Origin: Phycisphaera sp.
GTDB taxonomy: Bacteria > Planctomycetota > Phycisphaerae > Phycisphaerales > UBA1924
DNA: 64,000 nucleotides
NCBI GenBank assembly: GCA_025916675.1
Contig: CP098402.1
Coordinates: forward strand, 3,405,205-3,469,204
Reading direction: 5' to 3'
The position numbers were made by a program, and so were the translations under genes. Under the pieces are notes generated by a model, which had not been told where the DNA came from, did not search any database, and saw only the letters and a list, made by a program, of their open reading frames with translations. Positions within the stretch are counted from its first letter, which is position 1, and the number at the start of each line of letters is the position of its first letter. Below are positions 52,817-61,192 of the stretch, one piece after another.

Positions 52817-53677
52817 ATGAGTGGCAGTGAGCAGAGTGGTGGCCCCGGGTCGGCCGGTGAAGGGCGGGGCGAGGTCAACGATGCCCGCTTGCAGGAGCTG
52901 ATCGATGCCCTGGTCGAGGATCCCAAGAACGAGGCGGCCGAGCGGGAGTTCTGGCACCTGTTCTGCAACCTGCCCGCGTGGATCCTGCTGACGACGGCCG
53001 AGGATGCGAGGAAGGCTGTCGAGGAGGGGCGGCCCGAGATCCAGGTGCAGATGTTCCAGCAAGGCGATCGGTCGTTCCTGCCGCTGTTCTCTTCGAACGC
53101 TCGGGCGCAGGGCGTGCTCGAAGGACAGGCGTTTGCCACGATCAGCATGCCGCCCGAGAAGGCTCTGGGGTATGTCTGCGGGTTCCGCGGACGCATCGAG
53201 GGTTTCATCGTCAACCCGATGCCGGGCAAGGCCGGTGGCTTCGGCCACCGGTTGCCGGACCTGTGCGCGTTCTTCCAGCACGAGCGGGGCTTCCTGCCGG
53301 CGGGGGCCATCCATTGCGCTGTGGACCATGTCCGCAATACGAACCACCCGGCCGCATTCGAGATGGTGCATGGCTTGGTCGCGGGGCTCGACAAGGTCTA
53401 CGTGGCGATCAAGGACGAGAGCTTCGCGTTCGTGCGTGATGGCGACAACCTCTGGCTCTGGGCGTTCACCGACGCGGCGATGGCCGTCCGGCAGTGCAAC
53501 GAGCACGAGGGCTTGAAGATGATCGAGGCCACGCCAGCACAACTCGCCGAGCGGATGGGCGAGGCGATGAGCCAGAGCGAGGGGCGCATCAAGGGGGCCG
53601 TGGTCAACCACCCCGAGAATTCGATCGCTCTCGATCAAGCACTGCTGCTGCGGGCGATCGAGGGCAAGGGCGAGTAG
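52817..53677 (+). CDS. SseB-family protein
   Basis: A 286-residue soluble protein. The block EREFWHLFCNLPAWILLT, IQVQMFQQGDRSFLPLFSS and ARAQ matches SseB N-terminal domains; a second similar block may follow at ~160-270. SseB proteins are linked to serine sensitivity in E. coli and otherwise poorly known. The ATG at 52817 has a near-perfect AAGGAGGT site; an upstream GTG is rejected. It may be co-transcribed with acpS. Confidence 0.78.
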   Translation: MSGSEQSGGPGSAGEGRGEVNDARLQELIDALVEDPKNEAAEREFWHLFCNLPAWILLTTAEDARKAVEEGRPEIQVQMFQQGDRSFLPLFSSNARAQGVLEGQAFATISMPPEKALGYVCGFRGRIEGFIVNPMPGKAGGFGHRLPDLCAFFQHERGFLPAGAIHCAVDHVRNTNHPAAFEMVHGLVAGLDKVYVAIKDESFAFVRDGDNLWLWAFTDAAMAVRQCNEHEGLKMIEATPAQLAERMGEAMSQSEGRIKGAVVNHPENSIALDQALLLRAIEGKGE

Positions 53678-53697
53678 CCCCCGCGGGGAGGTGCGTC

Positions 53698-54354
53698 GTG
53701 GCGGTCAGGGGCGGCAAGTGGACACCGGCCGAGCCGGAAGCGCCCGATGATGGTGATCGTCCGCCGATTGACGCCATTGTCGAAGCCGATGGTCTGAGCG
53801 ACGCCCATGTTGGCCGGATGGTGCCGCGTCCGCTGCCCGATCTCGAAATCGTGAGAGTTCGGGTCCAGCGCCTCGACGCCGCTGGCGCTGCTCTGCCCGG
53901 TGCGAGCGTTCGTGATGCGAAGATCGCAGCGGGCGATCTGTCGAACGCGGTGCTGGCCGATGGCAGCCTGCGGCGGATCCGGGGCCGGGGCCTCGGGGCG
54001 GTGGGGCTGGACGTCTCCGGGTCGAGGCTCGAGGACGTTCGCCTGGTGGGGTGCAAGCTCCGGCTGGCGCGTGGCTTTGGGGCCGCGCTGACGCGGTGCG
54101 TGTTCGAGGACTGCGACCTCCGCGAAGCCGAATTCGAGGGGGCCATCCTGGATCGCGTCGTCTTTCGCGGGTGCGACCTGAGCGCAGCGCGGCTGGCCGG
54201 CGTGGATCTCGGCCGGTGCGACCTGCGGGGGTCGGTAGTCGCTGGGCTCGTGGTTTCGCCCGATCGGCTGCGGGGGGCGATGGTCGACCCGGCCCAGCTC
54301 CCGACGTTTGCGACGGCGCTGGGCTTGCGGGTTGAAGAGGCACCGACGCCGTGA
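53698..54354 (+). CDS. Pentapeptide-repeat protein
   Basis: A 218-residue protein. From about residue 85 to 185 it follows the A(D/N)LXX-type repeat (LSNAVLADGSL, LDVSGSRLEDVRLVGCKLRL, FEDCDLREAEFEGAILDRVV, FRGCDLSAARLAGVDLGRCD), giving roughly five turns of a right-handed beta-helix. The N-terminal ~70 residues are unique. Such folds range from DNA mimics to scaffolds; no function can be assigned. It starts with GTG after GGGGAGG and lies 20 bases after the SseB-like gene. Confidence 0.82.
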   Translation: MAVRGGKWTPAEPEAPDDGDRPPIDAIVEADGLSDAHVGRMVPRPLPDLEIVRVRVQRLDAAGAALPGASVRDAKIAAGDLSNAVLADGSLRRIRGRGLGAVGLDVSGSRLEDVRLVGCKLRLARGFGAALTRCVFEDCDLREAEFEGAILDRVVFRGCDLSAARLAGVDLGRCDLRGSVVAGLVVSPDRLRGAMVDPAQLPTFATALGLRVEEAPTP

Positions 54355-54393
54355 GCGGCCGAGCGTGGGCCGGCTCGTGCCATACCCTTGCGG

Positions 54394-56232
54394 ATGAGTT
54401 CCGACGCCACCAACGCGCCAGCCGAGCCGCCAACCCGCCCGAAGCACTTCATCGAGGAAGCCATCGAGGCCGACGTGAAGGCCGGACGGTTCGGCCAGCC
54501 GGGCGATTCGAGCGTGGTGCGGACGCGCTTCCCGCCCGAGCCCAACGGCTATCTGCACATCGGGCACGCCAAGAGCATCTGCCTGAACTTCTCGTTGGCT
54601 TCGAAGTACGGCGGGGCGTGCAACCTGCGATTCGACGACACCAACCCGGCCAAGGAGGAGCAGGAGTACGTCGACGCCATCGTCAACGATGTGCGGTGGC
54701 TGGGGTTCCGCTGGCCCGGGGCGAGCGGGGTTGACGGGGTTGACGGCGTGGTGTTCGCCAGCGATTACTTCGACCGGATGTACGAGCTCGCCAGGCACCT
54801 CATCGGCAAGGGGTTGGCGTATGTCGATGAGCAGACGGCCGAGCAGATCCGCGAGAGCCGGGGGTCGCTGACCGAGCCGGGCACGCCCAGCCCGTTCCGG
54901 GATCGGGCGGCCGACGAGAACCTCGACCTGTTCGAGCAGATGAAGCGTGGCGAGTTTGCCGACGGCACGCGGGTGCTGCGCGCGAAGATCGACATGGCCT
55001 CGCCCAACATCAACCTGCGCGATCCGGTGATGTACCGCGTGGTGAACAAGGCGCACCACCGCACGGGCAGCACGTGGCACATCTATCCGATGTACGACTG
55101 GGCCCACGGGCTCGAGGACGCGTTCGAGGGCATCACGCACTCGATCTGCACGCTGGAATTCGAGGACCATCGGCCGCTGTATGACTGGTTCATCGACGCG
55201 ATCAACAAGGACAACCCCGACCCCATCGCGCACCCGCGGCAGATCGAATTCGCCCGCTGGAGCCCGAGCTACATGGTCACCAGCAAGCGGCGGCTGCGCG
55301 AGCTGGTCGAGCTGGGGCATGTTACCGGCTGGGACGACCCGCGCATGCCGACGATCAGCGGATTGCGGCGGCGGGGTGTGACGCCGCGAGCGATCCGGAC
55401 ATTCTGCGACGAGGGCGGGGTGACCAAGTTCAACGCGCTCATCGATATCGGTCGGCTGGAGAACGCCGTCCGCGACGACCTGAACGAGCGTGCACCGCGG
55501 CGCATGTGCGTCCTGAACCCGCTCAGGGTGACCATCAAGAACTGGGGCGAGCACGGCGACGCCGGCCGGACCGAGTGGATGGACGCGACGAACAACCCGG
55601 AGAACCCCGACGCCGGCGTTCGCCGGGTGCCGTTCACGGGCACGCTGTTCATCGAGCGCGACGACTTCATGGAGGACGCGCCCAAGAAGTTCTTCCGCCT
55701 GGCGCCGGGGCGTGAGGTCCGCCTGCGGTATGGGTATTGGATCACCTGCGTCGATGTCCTGAAAGAGGGCGATGAGGTCGTCGAGCTGGTCTGCACGTAC
55801 GACCCGCAGACCCGAGGCGGAGACTCGCCCCCGCCCGACGCCGACGGGAACCAGCGCAAGGTCAAGGGCACGCTGCACTGGGTGAGCGCCGAGCACGCCG
55901 TGGCGGCTCGGGTGAACCTGTTCGACCGGCTCTTCACCGTCGAGCAGCCCGACCGCAAGCCCAAGAAGGCCGCAGACGACTGGAGCTTCATCGAAAACGT
56001 GAACCCCGATTCGTTGCGCGTGATCGAGGACGCGAAGCTCGAGCCGCACTGGCCCACCACCGACCAGGAGCGGGGCGCGGGCACGGGCTCGTACGAGGAC
56101 GACATCCAGCGGTTCCAGTTCGAGCGGCTGGGGTACTTCTGTCTCGACCAAGCATCGACCGCTGAGGAGCCCGTCTTCAACCGTTCGGTGACACTCAAGG
56201 ACGCGTGGGCCAAGGTCGCAGCGCGGCGCTGA
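54394..56232 (+). CDS. glnS: Glutaminyl-tRNA synthetase
   Basis: A 612-residue class I synthetase. FPPEPNGYLHIGHAKSI carries HIGH at 55-58, and NLRFDDTNPAKEEQEYVDAI follows. The KMSKS-like loop reads MVTSKRRL; GlnRS normally has a VxSKRKL form. The C-terminal anticodon-binding beta-barrels are present. The ATG at 54394 was preferred to a TTG two codons upstream. Presence of GlnRS implies direct Gln-tRNA charging rather than only the GatCAB route. Confidence 0.94.
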   Translation: MSSDATNAPAEPPTRPKHFIEEAIEADVKAGRFGQPGDSSVVRTRFPPEPNGYLHIGHAKSICLNFSLASKYGGACNLRFDDTNPAKEEQEYVDAIVNDVRWLGFRWPGASGVDGVDGVVFASDYFDRMYELARHLIGKGLAYVDEQTAEQIRESRGSLTEPGTPSPFRDRAADENLDLFEQMKRGEFADGTRVLRAKIDMASPNINLRDPVMYRVVNKAHHRTGSTWHIYPMYDWAHGLEDAFEGITHSICTLEFEDHRPLYDWFIDAINKDNPDPIAHPRQIEFARWSPSYMVTSKRRLRELVELGHVTGWDDPRMPTISGLRRRGVTPRAIRTFCDEGGVTKFNALIDIGRLENAVRDDLNERAPRRMCVLNPLRVTIKNWGEHGDAGRTEWMDATNNPENPDAGVRRVPFTGTLFIERDDFMEDAPKKFFRLAPGREVRLRYGYWITCVDVLKEGDEVVELVCTYDPQTRGGDSPPPDADGNQRKVKGTLHWVSAEHAVAARVNLFDRLFTVEQPDRKPKKAADDWSFIENVNPDSLRVIEDAKLEPHWPTTDQERGAGTGSYEDDIQRFQFERLGYFCLDQASTAEEPVFNRSVTLKDAWAKVAARR

Positions 56233-56304
56233 GCGTGATTGTGGCGTTGGCTGACGGCGACCGCCGATGGCTGGCACAAGGACGCGCTCCGGGAGACGAC
56301 AGCC

Positions 56305-57855
56305 ATGGATCGAAGCACCGTTGACCTACCCGAGCCCAGGTTCCGCAAGCTCAGCGTGCTCATGCCGGTCTTCAACGAGGCGCGAACGCTCCGCACGATC
56401 GTGGCGCGGGTGCTGGCCAGCCCCGTGGCCGACCTGGGCCTGGAGATCGAGCTGGTCGTGGTCGACGACGGCAGCAGCGACGCTTCGCGAAAGATCCTGG
56501 CCGAACTGGCAGTAAGCGAGAGCCGCATCCGGGTGTTCCACCAGGATCGCAACCGCGGCAAGGGCGCGGCCATCCGTCGCGCGATCGGCGAGTGCACCGG
56601 CGATGTCGCCATCGTGCAGGACAGCGACCTGGAGTACGACCCCAACGATTACCCGCGGGTGCTGGCCCCGATCCTGGAGGGCAACGCCGACGCGGTGTTC
56701 GGCTCGCGCTTCGCCGCCAGCGAGCAGCGCCGGGTGCTCCTGTTCTGGCACAGCGTGGCCAACCGGTGCCTCACGCTGCTGGCCAACGCCCTCAACGACA
56801 TCAACCTCACCGACATGGAGACGTGCTACAAGGCCGTCCGCACCGACATCCTCAAGCAGATTCCCCTCAAGAGCAACCGCTTCGGCATCGAGCCCGAGCT
56901 CACGACGCGGCTGGCGCAGTGGAACGCGCGCCTCTACGAGGTCTCGGTGAGCTACCACGGCCGCAGCTATGCCGAGGGCAAGCATATCGGCTGGAAGGAC
57001 GGCCTGCAGGCCTTCTGGCTGCTGTTCAAGTACCGCTTCTTCGACCGGCGGTTCACCACGCACGATGGGTACTACCTGTCCGAGAGCGTCCGCCGCGCCC
57101 GCGGGTTCAATCGCTGGACGTTCGAGCAGTTCCGGCCGTTCGTTGGCGATCGGGTGGTCGAGGCGGGGTGCGGCATCGGCAACTTCACCGAGCAGTTGCT
57201 CGATCGCCAGCGATTGGTGTGCGCCGATCTCGATCCTTATTACGTCGAGGTGGTCGGCCGGCGGTACGCGTACCTGGCAAACGTGCGCACGGCGCGGGTG
57301 AATCTGAACGAGGCCCACGGGTTCGGGTCCATCGCCAAAGAGAAGCCCGACACGGTCCTCTCGCTCAACGTCGTCGAGCACGTCGACGACGATTTGCCCA
57401 CCCTGAAGAACTACTACGACGTGCTCGACGCCGGCGGCCACGCGATCATCCTGGCCCCCGCCCACCAGTGGCTGTTTACCGAGTGCGATCGAACGCTTGG
57501 CCACCACCGCCGCTACACCCGCGCCATGCTCTCGGATCGCATGAAGGAGGCGGGCTTCGAGGTCGTGCAGACCAGCGAGTTCAACCGCCTGGGCGTGCTG
57601 GGCTGGTTCGTGAGCGGCAAGATGGGCCGCAGGGCGCTCTCGCCGGGGCAGATTAAGCTGTTCAATCGGCTGCTACCGATTGCCAAGATCGTCGAGCGGT
57701 TCGACGGCCTGCCAGGCCTGAGCGTCATCGCCATCGGCCGCAAGCCCGCCCGCACGAGGCAGTCGGCGTCGGCCTCGGGCGAGGACCAGGCCGACGCGTC
57801 TTCTCAGATCGAGCCGAAGCCCGAACCGCAAAGCGTGGCGGCCCACTCAGGCTGA
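56305..57855 (+). CDS. Fused family-2 glycosyltransferase and class I methyltransferase
   Basis: A 516-residue two-domain protein. Residues ~10-240 are a dolichyl-phosphate-mannose-synthase-like GT2: LSVLMPVFNEARTL, VVVDDGSSDASR, RNRGKGAAIR, VQDSDLEYDPND (DxD), METCYKAVRTDIL, GIEPELTTRLAQ. Residues ~280-470 are an S-adenosylmethionine methyltransferase: VVEAGCGIGNFTEQLL, VCADLDPYY, LSLNVVEHVDDDLPTL, AIILAPAHQWLFT. There are no clear membrane helices, so it should be a soluble or peripheral enzyme that makes a modified glycolipid or polysaccharide precursor. A GGGAGA site precedes the ATG at 56305. Confidence 0.9.
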   Translation: MDRSTVDLPEPRFRKLSVLMPVFNEARTLRTIVARVLASPVADLGLEIELVVVDDGSSDASRKILAELAVSESRIRVFHQDRNRGKGAAIRRAIGECTGDVAIVQDSDLEYDPNDYPRVLAPILEGNADAVFGSRFAASEQRRVLLFWHSVANRCLTLLANALNDINLTDMETCYKAVRTDILKQIPLKSNRFGIEPELTTRLAQWNARLYEVSVSYHGRSYAEGKHIGWKDGLQAFWLLFKYRFFDRRFTTHDGYYLSESVRRARGFNRWTFEQFRPFVGDRVVEAGCGIGNFTEQLLDRQRLVCADLDPYYVEVVGRRYAYLANVRTARVNLNEAHGFGSIAKEKPDTVLSLNVVEHVDDDLPTLKNYYDVLDAGGHAIILAPAHQWLFTECDRTLGHHRRYTRAMLSDRMKEAGFEVVQTSEFNRLGVLGWFVSGKMGRRALSPGQIKLFNRLLPIAKIVERFDGLPGLSVIAIGRKPARTRQSASASGEDQADASSQIEPKPEPQSVAAHSG

Positions 57856-57882
57856 TCTGTCGGCTCTTGGAGCCCCTGTTTG

Positions 57883-57920
57883 CCTGCGCAACGGTGCCTT
57901 GCTGGGCACGCAGGTTTTTG
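57883..57920 (+). terminator. Terminator of the GT2-methyltransferase gene
   Basis: CCTGC ... GTGCC / GGCAC-GCAGG (57883-57914) forms a two-part stem with a 6-base bulge, followed by TTTTTG. Confidence 0.75.
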
Positions 57921-58081
57921 TCTGGTTGTTATATTGGGTAAGCCGGTGGGTAGATTCTTCCGTATTTCGCGTGAGTAACCGTGCCAGATCTCGTTATATT
58001 TGAAGCGGTGCTGCCGCGCCGGGGTATGGCTGTCGAACAGCCGTGGGTGCCGGTCGGCCTTGCCGTCGGGGGTCTAACGCC

Positions 58082-59914
58082 ATGCCAAATCCGAGTTCGT
58101 ACGTTTGTTCGTCGCTGGCCGCCGTTCTCGCCGTGGCCGGGCTCGCCGGCTCGGCCGCTGGCCAATGCACGGTCTACCGCATCGGTATGCCCGACTTCGA
58201 TCAGCGGCGCGATACGCTGCCCAACGACGGCCGGATGTACTGCGTGCCAACGGCGACGGCCAATGCGCTGGCGTACATCTCCAATCATGGGCACCCTGAG
58301 GTATTCGGCGGTCCGAAAGACTGGTCGAGCAGCACGCAGTACACGCCGGTCTCCACGCAGCTCATCATCATGGGCACCCTGCTCATGGGCACCAGCCCCA
58401 CCACGGGCACGAACATGGGTGGCTGGACGGCCGGCACCAAGGCGATGCTCAGCGACTCACCCGGCCTCATCGCGGGCAGCTACCTGGCCATCGGGTTCCA
58501 GGGCCTCTCACCCCACCAATTGGCCGACCAGATGCGCATCGGCTCGGTGGTCATGCCGCTCATCGGCTGGTACGACGACGTGGGCTTCGACCGCTGGAGT
58601 CGCGATGGCGGGCACATGGTGACCATGCACGCGGCGTTCAACACCTGCGCTGCGCCCGAAGACATGCTGCTCGCGTACCACGACCCCGACGACAGCAGCG
58701 ACCTGGGCTCGCAGAGCCCGTTCCGCACCATCGTGACCCAATTCACAACCGATCCCACCTGGAGGTTCCGGCGCAGGGACGAGTCGGGCTACTTCCCCCG
58801 CCAGGTCATGCGCGTGAACTCCAACGGCGGCTTCCTCGACGGCTTCGGGGCCATCTGGCCCATGTACGGCCTGTCGACCGGCCCGGGGCTCACCGACATC
58901 AGCTTCGACATCCCCCAGCCGGGCAGCGACGACCCCGGTGCCAAGCGATTCACCATCGACATGTCCCCGGGCTACGAGATCATGGACCTGTCCTCTACCG
59001 CCCTGCCCACCGAGGGCTTCGTGCTGGGCTCGACCGGCGGCGGCCGGCAGGGGTTGCTCTTGCACGCGAACTTCGTGAACGACCAACTGGATACCGTCGA
59101 CACCATGATCAACCCGCTGGCCCTGGTCGTGGGCCGCGACGGTTCGGCGTACGTTGCCTCGAACGCCAAGATCGACCGCTACGCCGTGCAAGCGGGCGGC
59201 GAGCACGCGATCATCGATACCACGGCCCTTCCCGCGCCGGCCAACGCGATGTTCTACGACGACGCGACCGACCAGGTGGTCGCGCTCAACGTTTCCAGTC
59301 GGCGGCTGATGATCGCCGGCCAGGACCTGACCCTGCTGCGCAACGACGCCCTGCCCAGCGGTGTGCCTCTGGGTGGCGACGTATCGCTGGCGATCAACCC
59401 CGTCGATGGCAAGGAATGGATCGCGGCCTCGGGCTCGCCCATGCTGACCGAGCTGGAGCGTGACGCCGCCGGCCGGCTGCGGATCGATTCCCAGATCTCG
59501 TTGCCGGGCGTGACGAGCCCGCAAGGACTGCAATTCGGCGACGACGGCGCACTGTTCGTGGTCGACGGCGGCATCATCAAGGCCTTCCAGTTCAGCACCC
59601 GCGGCGGCTGGCAGCGCACCGATAGCCCGCTCGACGGCATGCCAAGCGGCCCGGTATTCATGGCCGGTCGAGGCCGCACCAACTACGACCCCGCCACGAT
59701 GGACGACATCAACATCCTGCCGCCCTCGGGCGATCCGGGCGAGCTCGACTGCCGCGCCGACCTGAACCTCGACGGCAACCTGGACATCTTCGACTTCCTC
59801 GAGTTCCAGAACCTGTTCGTGCGCGGTAGCACCTGGGCCGATTTCGACTACGACAGCGAGTTGACCATCTTTGATTTCCTGGCGTTCCAGAACGCGTTCG
59901 ACGCGGGGTGCTGA
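58082..59914 (+). CDS. Exported protein with C39-like cysteine-peptidase domain, propeller-like region and dockerin-like end
   Basis: A 610-residue secreted protein. After the signal peptide (1-27) comes a papain-like domain: FDQRR, MYCVPTATANALAY (Cys54), then DGGHMVTMHAAFN (His178), the order of catalytic Cys and His in C39-like domains. The middle (~250-540) contains short repeats such as NPLALVVGRDGSAYVASNAK and GLQFGDDGALFVVDGGI that suggest a beta-propeller. The end holds the two-copy dockerin-like module (CRADLNLDGNLDIFDFLEFQ; DFDYDSELTIFDFLAFQ), the first calcium loop being degenerate. The ATG at 58082 gives the signal peptide. It may be a protease or a binding protein with an inactive peptidase fold; an acidic third residue is not certain. 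Confidence 0.72.
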   Translation: MPNPSSYVCSSLAAVLAVAGLAGSAAGQCTVYRIGMPDFDQRRDTLPNDGRMYCVPTATANALAYISNHGHPEVFGGPKDWSSSTQYTPVSTQLIIMGTLLMGTSPTTGTNMGGWTAGTKAMLSDSPGLIAGSYLAIGFQGLSPHQLADQMRIGSVVMPLIGWYDDVGFDRWSRDGGHMVTMHAAFNTCAAPEDMLLAYHDPDDSSDLGSQSPFRTIVTQFTTDPTWRFRRRDESGYFPRQVMRVNSNGGFLDGFGAIWPMYGLSTGPGLTDISFDIPQPGSDDPGAKRFTIDMSPGYEIMDLSSTALPTEGFVLGSTGGGRQGLLLHANFVNDQLDTVDTMINPLALVVGRDGSAYVASNAKIDRYAVQAGGEHAIIDTTALPAPANAMFYDDATDQVVALNVSSRRLMIAGQDLTLLRNDALPSGVPLGGDVSLAINPVDGKEWIAASGSPMLTELERDAAGRLRIDSQISLPGVTSPQGLQFGDDGALFVVDGGIIKAFQFSTRGGWQRTDSPLDGMPSGPVFMAGRGRTNYDPATMDDINILPPSGDPGELDCRADLNLDGNLDIFDFLEFQNLFVRGSTWADFDYDSELTIFDFLAFQNAFDAGC

Positions 59915-59956
59915 TCGAATCGCGTCGTTCGGTTCGCCGGGGTCGTATCGTCGGTG

Positions 59957-61192
59957 ATGCCCCGCGCGTCACGAAACCTCCTCCTGCTGGTCGGCCCGGG
60001 CGTCCTGGTCGCCGCCACGGGCGTGGGCGCGGGCGATCTGGCGACGGCCGCGTTCGCCGGCAGCCAGCTCGGTCTTACGGTGCTGTGGGCGGTCGTCGTC
60101 GGCGCGTTGGCCAAGTTCGTGCTCAACGAGCAGCTCGCGCGCTGGCAGCTGGCGACGGGGACGACCATCCTCGAGGGCGCGATCTCCAGGCTGGGGCCGA
60201 TCGTCTGGGCCGTCTTCGGGGCGTATCTGTTGCTGTGGAGCCCAGTCGTGGCGCTCGCGCTCATGAAGGCCTGCGGCGCGGTGCTGCACGCGATGATTCC
60301 CGCCGTGCCCACCTACGCCGGCGCTATCGGCTGCTCGCTCGCGGGGCTGGCCATGGTCTGGCTGGGCGGCTTCGCGCTCTTCCAGCGCGTCATGGCGGCG
60401 TGCATCGCGCTCATGTTCGTCGTCGTGCTCGTGAGCGCGATCGTGGCGACGCCCGACCCCGCCGGCGTGGTCGGCGGCCTGGTGCCCCGGCTGCCCGAGG
60501 ATCCCGAAGCGTTCGGCTGGGTCATCGCGCTCGTGGGCGGCGTGGGCGGCACGCTGACCATCATTTGTTACAACTACTGGATGCGCGAGGCCGGTCGCGG
60601 CGGAGTTGAGGATCTGAAGACCTGCCGGATCGACCTGGGCGTTGGCTACGCCATGACCGCCCTCTTTGGCATCGGCATGGTCGTGCTGGCCGCCGACATC
60701 ACCAGCGCGGGGGAGTTCGAGAAGGCTAACGCGTCGGTCGTCGTGCGGATCGCCGACCGCATCGGCGATCGCACACATCCGGTGATGCGCTGGGCTTTTC
60801 TCATCGGTGCGTTCGGGGCGGTCTTCTCCAGCGTGCTGGGCGTGTGGCAGGCGGTGCCGTACGTGTTCGCCGACTGGTGGGCCATGCGTCGCAAGCGCGA
60901 GCGCGTCGAGATCTCGACGACGTCGCGGGCGTACCGGGGGTACCTCGTCGCGCTCGCCGTCGTCCCCTGCGGGTTGCTGTTCGTGGACTTCCGGACCGCC
61001 CAGAAGCTCTACGGCGTCGTCGGGGCGGGCTTCATCCCGCTGCTGGCGATCGCGCTGGTGCCGCTGATGAACCGCCGGGCGTGGATCGGCCGCGAGCTGG
61101 CGAATCGCTGGTGGTCGAACCTCGCGCTGGGCGTGGCGCTGCTGGTGTGCGTGGCCGCGGCGTGGTGGTCGATCGCCGCCCGGCTCGGCTAG
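59957..61192 (+). CDS. Nramp-related membrane transporter with altered metal-site motifs
   Basis: A 411-residue protein with about 11 membrane helices and the Nramp order. Helix 1 reads ATGVGAGDLATA, with GAGD (24-27) in place of the DPGN of metal-transporting Nramp proteins. Helix 6 has ICYNYWMREAGR where the MPH motif is expected. Both changes remove the usual divalent-metal ligands, as seen in Nramp-related groups that move other ions or remain uncharacterised. The substrate is therefore open. The gene shares its last four bases with the K+ channel gene on the other strand (tail to tail). Confidence 0.85.
   Translation: MPRASRNLLLLVGPGVLVAATGVGAGDLATAAFAGSQLGLTVLWAVVVGALAKFVLNEQLARWQLATGTTILEGAISRLGPIVWAVFGAYLLLWSPVVALALMKACGAVLHAMIPAVPTYAGAIGCSLAGLAMVWLGGFALFQRVMAACIALMFVVVLVSAIVATPDPAGVVGGLVPRLPEDPEAFGWVIALVGGVGGTLTIICYNYWMREAGRGGVEDLKTCRIDLGVGYAMTALFGIGMVVLAADITSAGEFEKANASVVVRIADRIGDRTHPVMRWAFLIGAFGAVFSSVLGVWQAVPYVFADWWAMRRKRERVEISTTSRAYRGYLVALAVVPCGLLFVDFRTAQKLYGVVGAGFIPLLAIALVPLMNRRAWIGRELANRWWSNLALGVALLVCVAAAWWSIAARLG

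Noticed and set aside
53635-56277. 880-residue open frame antisense to glnS and the pentapeptide gene
   Set aside because: It crosses two well-supported genes, and its composition is that of a shadow frame.
61189-61192. Frameshift or fusion between the Nramp-like and K+ channel genes
   Set aside because: The genes are on opposite strands and simply share a CTAG at their stops.
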